Source: Thermoanaerobaculia bacterium (GTDB lineage Bacteria > Acidobacteriota > Thermoanaerobaculia > UBA5066). Taken from it: a stretch of 64,000 nucleotides of DNA. Within the stretch, counting starts at the first letter, position 1; the number at the start of each line of letters is the position of its first letter. The notes below the pieces were generated by a model that was not told the origin of the DNA, searched no databases, and saw only the letters and a list, made by a program, of their open reading frames with translations. The stretch is from positions 153,857 to 217,856 of the forward strand of contig JAJVIN010000017.1 of NCBI GenBank assembly GCA_022071945.1. Direction: 5' to 3'. The position numbers and the translations under genes are program-made. This document shows positions 22,160 to 32,500 of the stretch, piece after piece.

Positions 22160-22674
22160 CACCGTGCCTCCGAAAGAGCGCGGTACAAGACGACCCTCGC
22201 CAGGACCGGATCGCCGGCTTCCTCCTCGGAGAGAACCGTCTCCTTCGAAGGAAGGGCCTTTCGGATCCGGATCGTGATCCGCAGGCCGTCGCGCCGGGAC
22301 CCGCCTGGAGCATCGACCCAGCGGCCAGAAGCGGAGTCGAAGCGGATCCCCTCGACGAGCCACTCCCGGCGAAACCCCGTGGGCCGCCGGGCGAACGCCA
22401 CCGGGGGGGCGGGATCGTGGTAGGTGAACGCCCGCTCCCCCGCGGGCAGCGAGAGAAGGGGAGACGTGACGGGCAGAATCCGGAGCTCCGCCGCCAGCGA
22501 CTGCGCGAGACGGGCGGCGGCCGCGGCCTCCGCCGGTGGCTCGGCGACCGGACTTCTGGAGATCAGGAAGGGCAAGAGAGCGGCGGCGAGGGCACTGATG
22601 GCCAGGAGGCTGGCCAGAAGCCCCCAGGTCGAACGTCCCGCGCCGGACCTACCGCGGAAGCGGCCGGGGCTCAT
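22156..22674 (-). CDS. membrane-anchored protein in pilV position, no prepilin motif
   Basis: The product is 172 residues. The N-terminus is basic (MSPGRFRGRSGAGR), followed by one hydrophobic helix (about 16-38). The remainder is a soluble domain with no Cys. In this operon position (before pilW and pilX-pilY1) a PilV-type minor pilin would be expected, but there is no G-x-x-x-x-E cleavage site. It may be a divergent, uncleaved pilin-like protein or an unrelated anchor. It overlaps the upstream GT2 gene by 26 bases and the next gene by 4. Confidence 0.6.
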   Translation of the reverse strand: MSPGRFRGRSGAGRSTWGLLASLLAISALAAALLPFLISRSPVAEPPAEAAAAARLAQSLAAELRILPVTSPLLSLPAGERAFTYHDPAPPVAFARRPTGFRREWLVEGIRFDSASGRWVDAPGGSRRDGLRITIRIRKALPSKETVLSEEEAGDPVLARVVLYRALSEARW

Positions 22675-23608
22675 CTTCCAGGGTCTCCCCGGCCTCCTCC
22701 GCGACGAGGTAGAGAGGCCGGTTCTTCACCTCGTCGTAGATCCGGCCGAGGTACTCACCCAGAACGCCCATCAGCATCAGCTGCACGCCCCCCAGGAGCA
22801 GCATCCAGCCCATCACCGTCGTCCAGCCCCTCTCGTTGATCCCGAGGAACTTCAGCATCAGAACCACCAGGATGTACGAGAAGGCAAAGAGCGAGACCAG
22901 AAATCCCAGCCAGGTGGCGAGCTGGAGAGGGACGTAGCTGAAGGACGTGATCGCGTCGAGCGCGAATTTCATCATCTTCTTCAGCGGATACTTCGTCTCC
23001 CCTCGCACTCGCGCGGGGCGAACATACGGAACCGCCGTCTGCTTGAAGCCGACCCAGGCCGTCATGCCGCGAATGAAGCGGTGGTGTTCTCTCAGTTTGC
23101 GAAACGCGGCGGTGGCCTTCGGCCCGAGAACCCGGAAATCGCCGGTGTCCACCGGGATCTCGACGTTCGTCCAGCTGCGCATCAGCCGGTAGAAGACGTG
23201 GGCGGTCATTTTCTTGAAGGCGGTCTCGCCCTCCCGCGCCGTCCGCTTCGCGTAGACGACCTCGAAGCCCTCATCGATCTTCAGGAGCATCTGAGGCAAG
23301 AGCTCGGGAGGGTCCTGCAAGTCGGCATCCATCACCGCCACGAGGCGGCCCCGGGCATGATCGACGCCGGCCGTCAGGGCCATCTGGTGCCCGAAGTTGC
23401 GCGAAAGCCGCACCGCCCGGATCCTGCGATCCGATTCGGCCATCGCCGCCATCAGCGGAAACGAGCCGTCCCGGCTCCCGTCATCGACGAAGACGATCTC
23501 GAAGGTCCGCCCGCAGCTCTCCAGAGCCGAGATCAGGCGCGACTTCAGCTCCGGGAGGTTCTCGCTCTCGTTGAAAACAGGCAGTACGACGGAGATCTCC
23601 GGCCTCAA
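22649..23608 (-). CDS. GT2 polyprenol-phosphate sugar synthase (DPM1/GtrB-like)
   Basis: The product is 319 residues, starting at TTG with GGAGG 6 bases upstream. A GT-A fold shows VVLPVFNESENL, VDDGSRDGS and the catalytic DADLQDPPEL motif, a middle VDTGDFRVL, and two C-terminal membrane helices (about 230-295). Such enzymes transfer a sugar from a nucleotide donor to polyprenyl phosphate on the cytoplasmic face, giving the lipid-linked donor used by GT-C enzymes. The gene lies directly between GT-C genes and the minor-pilin genes, 3 bases after the Agl23-like gene. The sugar is unknown. Confidence 0.85.
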   Translation of the reverse strand: MRPEISVVLPVFNESENLPELKSRLISALESCGRTFEIVFVDDGSRDGSFPLMAAMAESDRRIRAVRLSRNFGHQMALTAGVDHARGRLVAVMDADLQDPPELLPQMLLKIDEGFEVVYAKRTAREGETAFKKMTAHVFYRLMRSWTNVEIPVDTGDFRVLGPKATAAFRKLREHHRFIRGMTAWVGFKQTAVPYVRPARVRGETKYPLKKMMKFALDAITSFSYVPLQLATWLGFLVSLFAFSYILVVLMLKFLGINERGWTTVMGWMLLLGGVQLMLMGVLGEYLGRIYDEVKNRPLYLVAEEAGETLEDEPRPLPR

Positions 23609-23611
23609 GCG

Positions 23612-25201
23612 TCACCTCCGGGGCGGAATCCGGCTCGGATCGCGGAACACGAGGATGTCGGTGGACCCGAGCGGAACCCAGACCTTTCTCGTGAACAGGT
23701 ACGTCAGGAGCTCTTTCGGGGTTGGCTGTAGCGGGTTCAGCGAGACCTCGGGGATCCACCAGACCCTCAGCGGAACTTGCTGCTTTTGGTATCCGGGTCC
23801 GAGGAGGTCCGTGAACTCCTGCTCCTTGGCCGGGTCACAGATGACGAGCGGAGGCTTGCGGGTGGCCTGCGGGGGTTGCCACTCCACGGGAAGGCGCCGC
23901 AGGTACCAGGACATGGGCCACCCGGCCTCGCCATCGACGGAAGCCGCCAGATCGACTCCCGTCTTGGCGATCGCCCGGATGTCTCTCACCACGTCGAGCA
24001 CTTCCGGGGCGGTCTGCACGTAGATGACGGTCTCGGCCCTCGGCCGCGCCGGGGTGAGGTCCGGGAGCCAGAACGAGAGAGAAAGAGCCGTCACGAGGGA
24101 AGCAGCCCCAGAGACAGGGACGAGGAGCCGGGCCCTCAGGCCCCCGAAATCGAGAGAGGCCCACGCCTGGGCGGCAAACGGAATCAGGGGGAGGATCTGA
24201 TGAACGATCAGCCAGGGCGTCTTTTCCCCCAGGTAGGCGTACATCGCGATCGAACCGAGCCCCCACACCGAGAGGAACCTCTCGACCCCAGAGCTCGGGG
24301 TCAAGAGCCGCTTGACCGCGAGATAGATGCCCGGCAGCACGATGACGAACTCGTACTGCAGGAGCCTCGGGAGATGGAACGTCATCGGTCCGCCCACGCG
24401 CTCGACCTTGTGCTGGCCCCACCAGTACGAAATCGCCTCGAACGCGGGGTTCCACGACCCCATGTTGACGAAGAAGTACGTGTAGAGGACCTCGGAAAGG
24501 ATGAAGAAGAACAGAAGCGCGCCGAGGATCGCCGGGGTGTGGATCTCGAGGAAGTCGACGAGCCTCCGGATCCTCGGCCAGAAGACGATCTCTCGAGGGG
24601 GCTCCCAGAAGACCGCCGCCACGGACGGCACCATCAGGGCGCAGAGAACGTAGAAGTTCTCCTTGGAAGCGAACGCGATGACGGCCCAGAAGGAGGCGGC
24701 AAGAAGAGAGGCGAGACGCTTTTCCCGGTACCACCGGTCGAGGTAGAGAAAGAGGCCCGCCGTGCCGAGAAGCGTCCAGACGTCTTCCCGGCAGAACCGG
24801 GTGTAGTAGAGGAGGTTCGGCGAGAAGGCGAGGAGGATCCCGGCCGAAACGGCCACCCTGGGTCCGAAGCGGCCCCTGAGGAGCAGGCCCATCAGGACGA
24901 GACCCGTCCCGCCGAGCGCGGCCGGCAGCCGCGCCGAGAAGTCGGAGTCCCCCAGGATCAGAAACGAGATCGAGTTGACGTAGTACTGAACCGGTCCGTG
25001 ATAGACGGGGTCGTACTTGTACTCACCCGTCTGTACGAGGTGATCCGTGAACCAGGCGTGGATCGACTCGTCGTGGTGGAAGGGACGGTCTCCCAGGTGG
25101 TAGAGACGGAAGGCTAGGGCAAGGACGAAAAGCACCCCCCAGGCCCACCGCTCCCACCTCATGAGGGGTTGCGCCACCGGCTCGGCCAACGGCCCGTTCA
25201 T
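23612..25201 (-). CDS. Agl23-like (TIGR03663) GT-C membrane protein
   Basis: The product is 529 residues with about ten membrane helices. An N-terminal signature HHDESIHAWF (near residue 42) and YDPVYHGPVQYY match the TIGR03663 family, described as flippase activity-associated protein Agl23. The acidic HxDE loop after the first helix is the usual GT-C active-site position. The C-terminal part is soluble (from about 400). Family members occur in archaea and Chloroflexota and are associated with lipid-linked glycan transfer or flipping. It overlaps the upstream YYY gene by ATGA and precedes the GT2 gene. Confidence 0.8.
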   Translation of the reverse strand: MNGPLAEPVAQPLMRWERWAWGVLFVLALAFRLYHLGDRPFHHDESIHAWFTDHLVQTGEYKYDPVYHGPVQYYVNSISFLILGDSDFSARLPAALGGTGLVLMGLLLRGRFGPRVAVSAGILLAFSPNLLYYTRFCREDVWTLLGTAGLFLYLDRWYREKRLASLLAASFWAVIAFASKENFYVLCALMVPSVAAVFWEPPREIVFWPRIRRLVDFLEIHTPAILGALLFFFILSEVLYTYFFVNMGSWNPAFEAISYWWGQHKVERVGGPMTFHLPRLLQYEFVIVLPGIYLAVKRLLTPSSGVERFLSVWGLGSIAMYAYLGEKTPWLIVHQILPLIPFAAQAWASLDFGGLRARLLVPVSGAASLVTALSLSFWLPDLTPARPRAETVIYVQTAPEVLDVVRDIRAIAKTGVDLAASVDGEAGWPMSWYLRRLPVEWQPPQATRKPPLVICDPAKEQEFTDLLGPGYQKQQVPLRVWWIPEVSLNPLQPTPKELLTYLFTRKVWVPLGSTDILVFRDPSRIPPRR

Positions 25202-27291
25202 CCCGGAACCTCGAAGAGAGCCGTGCCATCCTCATCGAGGACCTTCCTGAAGAGGGATCGCAGCGGGAGCGGCTCTTCGCCGTACTCCTTTTTCTCGAGC
25301 GGGCCGACGACGATATAGCGGATCTTCCGGCGCAGGACGATCGCCTTGACCTCGGCTTCGTCTCGTGAAGTGAAGAGCGTCTTGACGTCGCTCGCCCTGG
25401 CGTCGACGGATGGCTGTCCCGCCGCTCCCCGCCAGAGCCCCTCGTGGTTCGGCCAGCCCATGACGATCGGGCGGCCGCTCGAGCTGCCGATGCGCGTGTG
25501 GTCGGTGTAGGCGCCCCCGACGGCCTCGGCGATCACCGCGTCCGCCGGGGCGTTCTTCCGGAGCCAGTCAATGGCCTTCCGGTCCCCGGGGAACTCTCGG
25601 CTCATCCACGCGAGCCCGTCGAGTGTTCCGCCGGATCCTCTCCAGCGGCTCCGGCCGATCGAGAGCGGATGAGCCAGGGTGCCCGCGAGCGCCGCCAGGA
25701 GAATCCCGCGGGTCAGCCACCCCAGGCGCCGCATCCCGAGAACCAGCGGCAGGAGAAGAGCGCACGAGACCCAGAAGATCAAGGCTCCGGTCGAGTAGCA
25801 CTTGAAGACCGTGTTCATCCGGTGAAACTGCTCACCGTACGGGTCCCGCACGACCACGGCTTCGGGAATCGCCACGAGCGTGACGGTGGCGGCAGAGAAC
25901 AGGAACCCTGCCCGAAGCGCGCCCGAGAGCCTCGGCAACAGGTAGAGAACGGCCGCGACGAAACCCACCGCCAGGCCGAGGACAGGTTTCTTCGAGGCGA
26001 TCATCACCAGGATGGCAAGGGCGGGGAACACCGTTGCCGCAAGGAGGGCCTCGTCCGGCTTCTCGCGAGAGCGGCAGAGGGCGATCCCCACCGCGAGCGC
26101 CGGAATCACGACGAACGCGCCGAGGTGAAGAAACGCCTCCGGGCTCGTCGTCCCCTTCGCCGCCAGTCTCAAGCCCTGAAACTCCGGCCGCGGCGCCAGA
26201 AGAAAGGGCAGGGCGAAGATCGCCGTGGGAACTCCGGTCGAGAGTCCTCTCAGGAAGGAGTCCTTCACGCCTCGAGTGACGAGGAGCGCGGCCCCGAAAA
26301 TCAGCATCGCCGCCGGGAAATCCCACGGATTGGCGGAGAGGAGAGCCGCCAGCATCAACCCCTCGAGGACGATCCCCGCAATCCCCACCGTCAAACCGGC
26401 CAGCCCGATCCACGCGAGGAACAGCGGAAACGACACGACGTGCGGGTGAAGGTCCCCCAGCCAGAGCGTGAACAGCGGCCATTCCGTGATCGTGTCGGTA
26501 ACCCGCCGTGACGAGACCCAGAGATCGATCTCCCCGAGCGGCTTTCCGCTCGCGAGCTGACGGAAGCCGTCGAAGGTCCCCGCCAGGGGCAGCAAGGCCG
26601 CCGCGATCAGGGCGGCCGCGCGGCCCCCGCCCCGGAGCCTGACGGCACCGTACGCCCCGGCCGCCGACATCCCGGCAAGGAGCGCGATGAGGAAGTTGTA
26701 CGCGTACTCGGGCGCGAGCCCCGAAAGCCGTGCCGGCAGGGCAAGGACGAGGACGCCGAAGTGGTAGTAGGGGAACCGGTCTCCCGCGGACCACGGGTCG
26801 AGGAGCGGCAACGACTTCGCCGTCATCAACGACGAGAGGATCGCGAAGTCCATCGGCTTTTCGGTCTGCCGGATGTCCCCGTTCGTGTACCGGAACCAGA
26901 GATAGAAGACGAAGCCCGCCACCAGGATCGCGAGGGGGATCAGCGCCTTCCATCCGGCCCCGCGCGCCGCCAGGAGAGGCCGCGCCCCCAGGAGGATCAC
27001 GACGACGCTCACGACGAGACCGAGCGGGACGAGGACCGATGGGATCGAGACGCGAAACAGCGCCGTCAGAACCCAGCCCGGCATCGCGAAGAGGACGAGA
27101 CCGGCGGGAAGTCCCAGGGCCAGGGCTCCTTCCACCCGGACGGCGGGACTCTCTCCCTCGGGAAGCAGCCTGAAGAGCAGGCAGGCCCCAGCCAGAAGGG
27201 CCAGGATCAGGAGTCCGAAAAAGGCGAAGAGCGAGACGGCACTCACGCGAACACGAAACGGTAGCACAACGCCGCGACTCCCTCGGCCCAT
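25198..27291 (-). CDS. YYY-domain (DUF2298) multi-pass membrane protein
   Basis: The product is about 697 residues with many membrane helices and a soluble C-terminal end. DUF2298/Chlor_Arch_YYY features include EKPMDFAILSSLM, FPYYHFGVLVLALP and HRMNTVFKCYSTG. The family is predicted to be GT-C-like or to act in glycan transfer; its biochemistry is poorly known. The start is uncertain: ATG 27291 is listed, GTG 27246 is possible, and neither has a good ribosome site. It is paralogous to the middle module of the 1587-residue protein at 29570. It is divergent from the GT-C gene at 27333 and first in the minus-strand run that leads to the minor pilins. Confidence 0.78.
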   Translation of the reverse strand: MGRGSRGVVLPFRVRVSAVSLFAFFGLLILALLAGACLLFRLLPEGESPAVRVEGALALGLPAGLVLFAMPGWVLTALFRVSIPSVLVPLGLVVSVVVILLGARPLLAARGAGWKALIPLAILVAGFVFYLWFRYTNGDIRQTEKPMDFAILSSLMTAKSLPLLDPWSAGDRFPYYHFGVLVLALPARLSGLAPEYAYNFLIALLAGMSAAGAYGAVRLRGGGRAAALIAAALLPLAGTFDGFRQLASGKPLGEIDLWVSSRRVTDTITEWPLFTLWLGDLHPHVVSFPLFLAWIGLAGLTVGIAGIVLEGLMLAALLSANPWDFPAAMLIFGAALLVTRGVKDSFLRGLSTGVPTAIFALPFLLAPRPEFQGLRLAAKGTTSPEAFLHLGAFVVIPALAVGIALCRSREKPDEALLAATVFPALAILVMIASKKPVLGLAVGFVAAVLYLLPRLSGALRAGFLFSAATVTLVAIPEAVVVRDPYGEQFHRMNTVFKCYSTGALIFWVSCALLLPLVLGMRRLGWLTRGILLAALAGTLAHPLSIGRSRWRGSGGTLDGLAWMSREFPGDRKAIDWLRKNAPADAVIAEAVGGAYTDHTRIGSSSGRPIVMGWPNHEGLWRGAAGQPSVDARASDVKTLFTSRDEAEVKAIVLRRKIRYIVVGPLEKKEYGEEPLPLRSLFRKVLDEDGTALFEVPG

Positions 27292-27332
27292 AATCCCGGC
27301 CGGCCGGACTCCGCGAGGCCGGACCCACTCGC

Positions 27333-29573
27333 TTGCGAAGAAACGTCCTCCTGGTCCTTCTTTTCGCGGCCGCACTCGCCGCGATCCCGATGGCCGAGCC
27401 GCGCTTGCCGGTCGAAATCGAGGTCTATCCGGACCGGCTCTCCCTCAGCGCGGGCGGAATGACGGACGTCATCGCCACACTCCCTCAAGAAACGAGTTTC
27501 ACGGGCATCAGGATCGCCGTGCCGAGAGCCATCGTGCCCATGACGTTTCAGGGTCTTTCCGTGAGATTCCCCGGCGGCGAAGACCGCCGGCTCGAGATCC
27601 CGCACCCGAAGGCTCCCTCGTCCCTCGCGCCCGCGACAGGAGACTGGTGGATCGACAGGAAGGGATCCACGACGGGGCCGGGCCGCGTCCTGCCCGGGCA
27701 GTTGACTCCTCCCTTCACCCTCACGTTCGAGCTGACGGGACGCGGCAACGAGTTCGCCAGACTCGATCTGATGGGGGATCGCCCCTTCTCCTTCTTCTTC
27801 CGTAACGGTCTCGTCAATGGCGACATGGCCGTCAGGAACGGACGAGAGCTCCTGTTTCATGATTACTTCTACCTGGATGCCGCCCGGAGCGGGAGAGGGA
27901 TCGCGACGACCCTGCTCCTGCTCGCCGCCGGGGCCTGCGGTCTCTGCCTTCTGATCCGGCTCGCCTCCCGCGAACCTTCGAAGATGAAAGGAGACGGCGC
28001 CTCCCCCGGCCGTCTGTCGTCTTTCCTGAAGCGCCGGGCGGCCTGGATCGCCGCCGGCGTCATCCTGGCGAGCTTCTGCGGCGAGCTGTGGGTCGCGGGC
28101 AGCGTCCTCGAGAAGACCCCGCACTTCCAGGACGACCTCGGCTACTTACTCCGGGCCAAGTGGCTCGCGTCGGGGAAACTGACCCAGCCCGTCGATGAAC
28201 TCGAACCGCACCTGGCGATTCCCTTCGCGGTGAAAACGGACGGCGAGTGGTTCATCGGATACACCATCGGGTGGCCCGCCCTCCTCGCCGTGGGACAGGC
28301 CCTGCGGGCGGCCTGGATCGTGCCCCCGCTGTGCGGGGCTCTCTCGCTCGGAATCCTCTTCCTTCTGGGACGACGGCTGTATGGACCCGCGACCGGCCTC
28401 TTCGCCATGGTCTTCGCGGCCCTTTCCCCCCTCGGCGGCATCCTCTCCGCCTCGCCGCTGTCGCATGCAGGAACGAGCCTCTTGATCCTGTCTTCGGTCT
28501 TCCTCTCGGTGACGCCGCCCCGCCGTGAAGGACCCCGTTCGGTCGGACTGCCGGGCCCGCGCCTTGCCGGCAGCGGCCTCCTCCTCGGTCTCGCGTTCTG
28601 CTGCCGCCCGCTCACGGCCGCGGCCATGGGCTTGCCGGTCTGTGTGTTTCTCGTGCTTTCCGCCCTTCACTCGAGAGAAGCCGGACGTCTCGGGAGGCTC
28701 GGAGCCTTTGCCGGCTCGCTCGTCATCGGAACGATCCCCGTTTTCGTCGACAACGCGCTGACGACCGGCAAGCCCTGGGTTTTCGGTCTCGAGCTCCTCG
28801 GACAGGGCCAGCGCCTCGCCAACTGGATCTACGGCCTCCACTGGATGGACGTCTCGCTCGCCCAGCTGCCCCCGATGCTGTTTGGCTGGCTCTGGCTGCC
28901 TCGGGTCCCGCCGCTCCTGACGTTCGCCGTGGCCGGAGCGTTCCTGCTCCCGTTTCTTCTCAGGCGAGCCAGCCCCCTCGAGTGGCTCCTTCTCTCGATC
29001 TTCGTCTGCCTCGTCGCCGCTCACCTCTTCCACAAGAGTCCGGGCAACCACGGGTACGGGCCGCGCTACTACGCCGAGGCCCTTCCCTGCCTCTTCCTGC
29101 TGGCCGCCGCCGGACTCACGGGTGCCCGGATCGAGAAGGAGACGGACCGCGGCAGGACGGCGCCCATCGGAGCGGGGATTGCCCTCCTTCTTGCCGCCAC
29201 GAGCCTCATCACCTGGCCCCGGCGGATGGAGCTCTACCGGGGATACAACGACATCGACTCCTCCCTGGTCACCGCCGTGGGGAACGCTAAGATCGAGGAA
29301 GGCGTGATCGTCCTCGATCCACAGAACTACCTGCAGTGGGTCAGAGCCTCGAGGCTCGTCCCCGTGACCTGGAAGGACCGGCTCGTCGTGGTGGGCCGCT
29401 CGGCCGAGAACTCGGCGCTCTATGAGAGGTACCCCGAGCGCTCGTTCTACCTCTGGCGGGGGCAAAGTCTCGTTTCACTCGGAAAGCCGGGCACGGACGA
29501 CATCATCGAGGCCTACCCTCCCGCCAGCCAGGAGGTGGTCGAGACCCTGGCTCCGCTCCTGGGGGACCCATGA
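27333..29573 (+). CDS. GT-C/PMT-like glycosyltransferase
   Basis: The product is 746 residues, apparently from a TTG start (27333), which is weakly supported. Residues 1-24 look like a signal or anchor, followed by an extracytoplasmic domain (about 25-180). From about 185 there are roughly twelve membrane helices. The first long loop has HFQDDLGYLLRAKWLASGKL, the acidic loop typical of dolichyl-phosphate-mannose-dependent transferases. A later segment (KSPGNHGYGPRYYAEALP) is also typical of this group. It should transfer a sugar from a polyprenyl-phosphate donor outside the cytoplasm. The stop overlaps the ATG of the giant GT gene (ATGA). The acceptor is unknown. Confidence 0.75.
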   Translation: MRRNVLLVLLFAAALAAIPMAEPRLPVEIEVYPDRLSLSAGGMTDVIATLPQETSFTGIRIAVPRAIVPMTFQGLSVRFPGGEDRRLEIPHPKAPSSLAPATGDWWIDRKGSTTGPGRVLPGQLTPPFTLTFELTGRGNEFARLDLMGDRPFSFFFRNGLVNGDMAVRNGRELLFHDYFYLDAARSGRGIATTLLLLAAGACGLCLLIRLASREPSKMKGDGASPGRLSSFLKRRAAWIAAGVILASFCGELWVAGSVLEKTPHFQDDLGYLLRAKWLASGKLTQPVDELEPHLAIPFAVKTDGEWFIGYTIGWPALLAVGQALRAAWIVPPLCGALSLGILFLLGRRLYGPATGLFAMVFAALSPLGGILSASPLSHAGTSLLILSSVFLSVTPPRREGPRSVGLPGPRLAGSGLLLGLAFCCRPLTAAAMGLPVCVFLVLSALHSREAGRLGRLGAFAGSLVIGTIPVFVDNALTTGKPWVFGLELLGQGQRLANWIYGLHWMDVSLAQLPPMLFGWLWLPRVPPLLTFAVAGAFLLPFLLRRASPLEWLLLSIFVCLVAAHLFHKSPGNHGYGPRYYAEALPCLFLLAAAGLTGARIEKETDRGRTAPIGAGIALLLAATSLITWPRRMELYRGYNDIDSSLVTAVGNAKIEEGVIVLDPQNYLQWVRASRLVPVTWKDRLVVVGRSAENSALYERYPERSFYLWRGQSLVSLGKPGTDDIIEAYPPASQEVVETLAPLLGDP

Positions 29574-32500
29574 GGCCCCGGCGGAAGAGGTTCGCGCTCC
29601 TGGCGGCGCTGATCTTCCTCCTGGCCCTCTCCGTGAGGCTCTTCGGGTGGAACTACGATCAGGGACACCTCTTCCACCCCGACGAGAGGCGGATCGCCGA
29701 GGCGGTCACGACGATCACCTTCTCGCCTCTGCAGCTCAACCCGCGATTCTTCGCGTATGGTTCGTTTCCCTTCTACGTCACGCGGGCGGCCCAGGCGGTT
29801 CTGACTCCGATCAGCGACCGGTACGCGGGTTACGACGGCGCGATCCGCGCGGGACGACAGCTCTCGGCCCTCTGGGGAGCGGCCACGGTCCTCCTTCTCG
29901 TCCTGCTCGGACGGCTGCTCTACGGGCGCCGCGTGGGCCTTCTCGCGGGCCTCTTTCTCGCGCTGGGCGTCCTGCACATTCAGAACTCTCACTTCGGCGT
30001 CAACGACGTCCCGCTCGCCTTCCTCAGCCTCTCGTGCGCGACCGCGCTGGTTCTCGCGGCACGGTCGGGACAGACGAGATGGTTCGTCATCGCCGGCGTG
30101 GCGCTGGGGCTTTCGGTCGCCACGAAGTTCAGCGCGCTCCCTCTGGGAGCCGCGGTCGTCGCCAGTCTCGCGCTCCGGCTAAAGGAAGACGGGTGGAAGC
30201 AAACAGCCGGAAACGCCGCGCTCCTCGGACTTGCCGGCGCCCTCTCGTTCGTGGCCGGATCGCCGTATGCCATCCTGGACTGGAAGGCCTATTCCCACGA
30301 CATCCTCGAGCAGAGCCGGATGGTGAGGAACGCCGGCAACGTCCCTTACACGAATCAGTACGTCGGGACGCCGAAAGTCCTGTACGACCTCAGGGAGATC
30401 TTCTTCTGGGGCCTCGGACCGTTCCTCACCCTGGCTGGACTCTTCGGAACCGGCGTCCGGATCAGGCGGGCCCTGTCTCCAAGACGCCGCCTGGATCTCG
30501 TCCTCCTCGCCTGGGCCGTTCCGTTCTTCCTCATCACGGCGTCGTTCGACGTGAAGTTCCCCCGGTATCTCCTGCCGATCCATCCCCTGCTCTGTCTCTG
30601 GGCAGCCGCCGCGCTCGTCGCATGGAGCCAGAGAGCCCGTGCAGGCCGGATCCTCTCGCGTGTGGTCGTTCTCGCCACTCTCGCTCACGCGCTGGCGTTC
30701 CTGACGATCTACACGCGGCCGTTCACCGTTCGCGCCGCATCGGAGTGGGTCTACGAGAACGTCCCGGCGGGGTCGAAGCTCCTGAGCCAGGACTGGGACG
30801 AGGGCTTTCCTTTTTCCCTCGGTGAGAGGGGAACCCCCGACCGCTACCGGATCGTCAACTTCTCGTTCTACGAGCCTGACTCGACCGAGAAGATGATGCG
30901 GCTTGCGGCCGAACTGTCATCGGCCGATTACGTGGTCCTCCAAACGAAACGTCTCTACGGGGCCACGACGCAGAACGCCCGGGTCTTTCCGTACACGAGC
31001 CGGGCCTTCGCCCTTCTCTTCGACGCCGAGCTCGGGTACCGGATGGTCAAGGAGTTCACGTCGCGGCCCAAGCTTTTCGGGATCGAGCTGCCTTCGGAGC
31101 TCGCCGATGAGTCGTTCTCGGTCTACGACCATCCGAAGGTCGTCATCTTCGAAAACACGAGGCGCCTTGCGGTCGAGGAGATCGCTCGCGTCCTTCTCGA
31201 CGGAAGCGTGAAGCCGCCCCTGACCCGGACCCAGATTCTCTTGGCTCGTCCTCCCGAGGAGGGCGGCCTGAGAGCCCAGGGCCCCGTGGAGAACTCGATC
31301 GCGGCGGCTCTTCTCGTCTACATCCTGCTGCAAGCACTCGGTCTTTCGGCCTTCAGCCTTCTCGGCCGCCTCGTGCCTCGCTTCAAGGGTCTGTACGCTC
31401 TCTCCAAGGTCACGGGTGTTCTCGCCTTCGCCTACCTGACCTGGATCGGGACGAGCCTGGGGCTCTTCGAGTTCCGCCCCGGCGCCCTCGTCTTGGCCGC
31501 CCTTCTCCTCATCGGGGCGGGCTGGGCCGCCTGGAAGACTCGTGGCGGGCTCCTCGACCTGAAGGAGGCCGCCTCAACCGAGCTCTTCGCGAGCGGGAGC
31601 TTCTTTCTCTTTCTCTTCTTCCGGATGCTCAATCCGGAGATCTTCTGGGGGGAGAAGCCGATGGACTTCTCCTTCCTCAACACGCTCTACCGGGCCGTGA
31701 CTCTCCCTCCACCGGAGACGTGGTGCGCCGGGACGAACCTGTCGTACTCGTACTTCGGACACTATCTCGTCGCCGCCATCGGGAAGGCCACGGGCGTCAC
31801 TCCGGGCGTCATGTTCAACATCGGGATGGGTCTCGCGGGGTGGCTCCTCTCTTCCGCTCTCTTCTTCGCGGGTTGTGTGGCGGGGCGGGCGCTTTCGTCC
31901 GGAGCCGCCGCCACGATCCTCGGGCTCTTCACGGGGACGCTGGCCGGGCCCTTCGAGCTCATCGCCCGCAAGGGCGTGATGGACTTTCACTACTTCTGGG
32001 CCACCTCGCGGGTGATCCCGCCCAACGGCATCAGCGAGTATCCGTTCTGGTCCCTCCTCTTCGCCGACCTTCATGCCCATGTGTTCGCGATGCCCTGGGC
32101 GGTGACCCTCTCGGGCCTCGTTCTTCTATGGCTCTGGCGCCTCGATTCTCCGGGCGAGTTCCCCCCTCGGCAGCGCGTCACGTTCCTTTCGCTTGCGAGC
32201 GTCCTGTTCGGCGCCGTGGGCGTTTCGAGCGCGTGGAGCCTGCCGACGTACGCCCTGTTGCCCGCGTTCATCTTTCTGTTCGACCTGGCGGGCCACATCC
32301 GGAGCGGTTCGAGCCGCGAGCCGCTGCTGACCTTTCTGACGAGCCGCGCCTCCCTCGTTTTCATCCCGCCCGCCGTGGGATTCGTCCTGTTCCTGCCGTT
32401 CCTCTGGCGCTTCTCGGCCCCGCCTCGCCAGTTCGGCCGGGAGCTCGGCCCGTGGGCGCCTCCGCACACGGTTCTCCTCGTCTTCGGATTCTTCCTCGCG

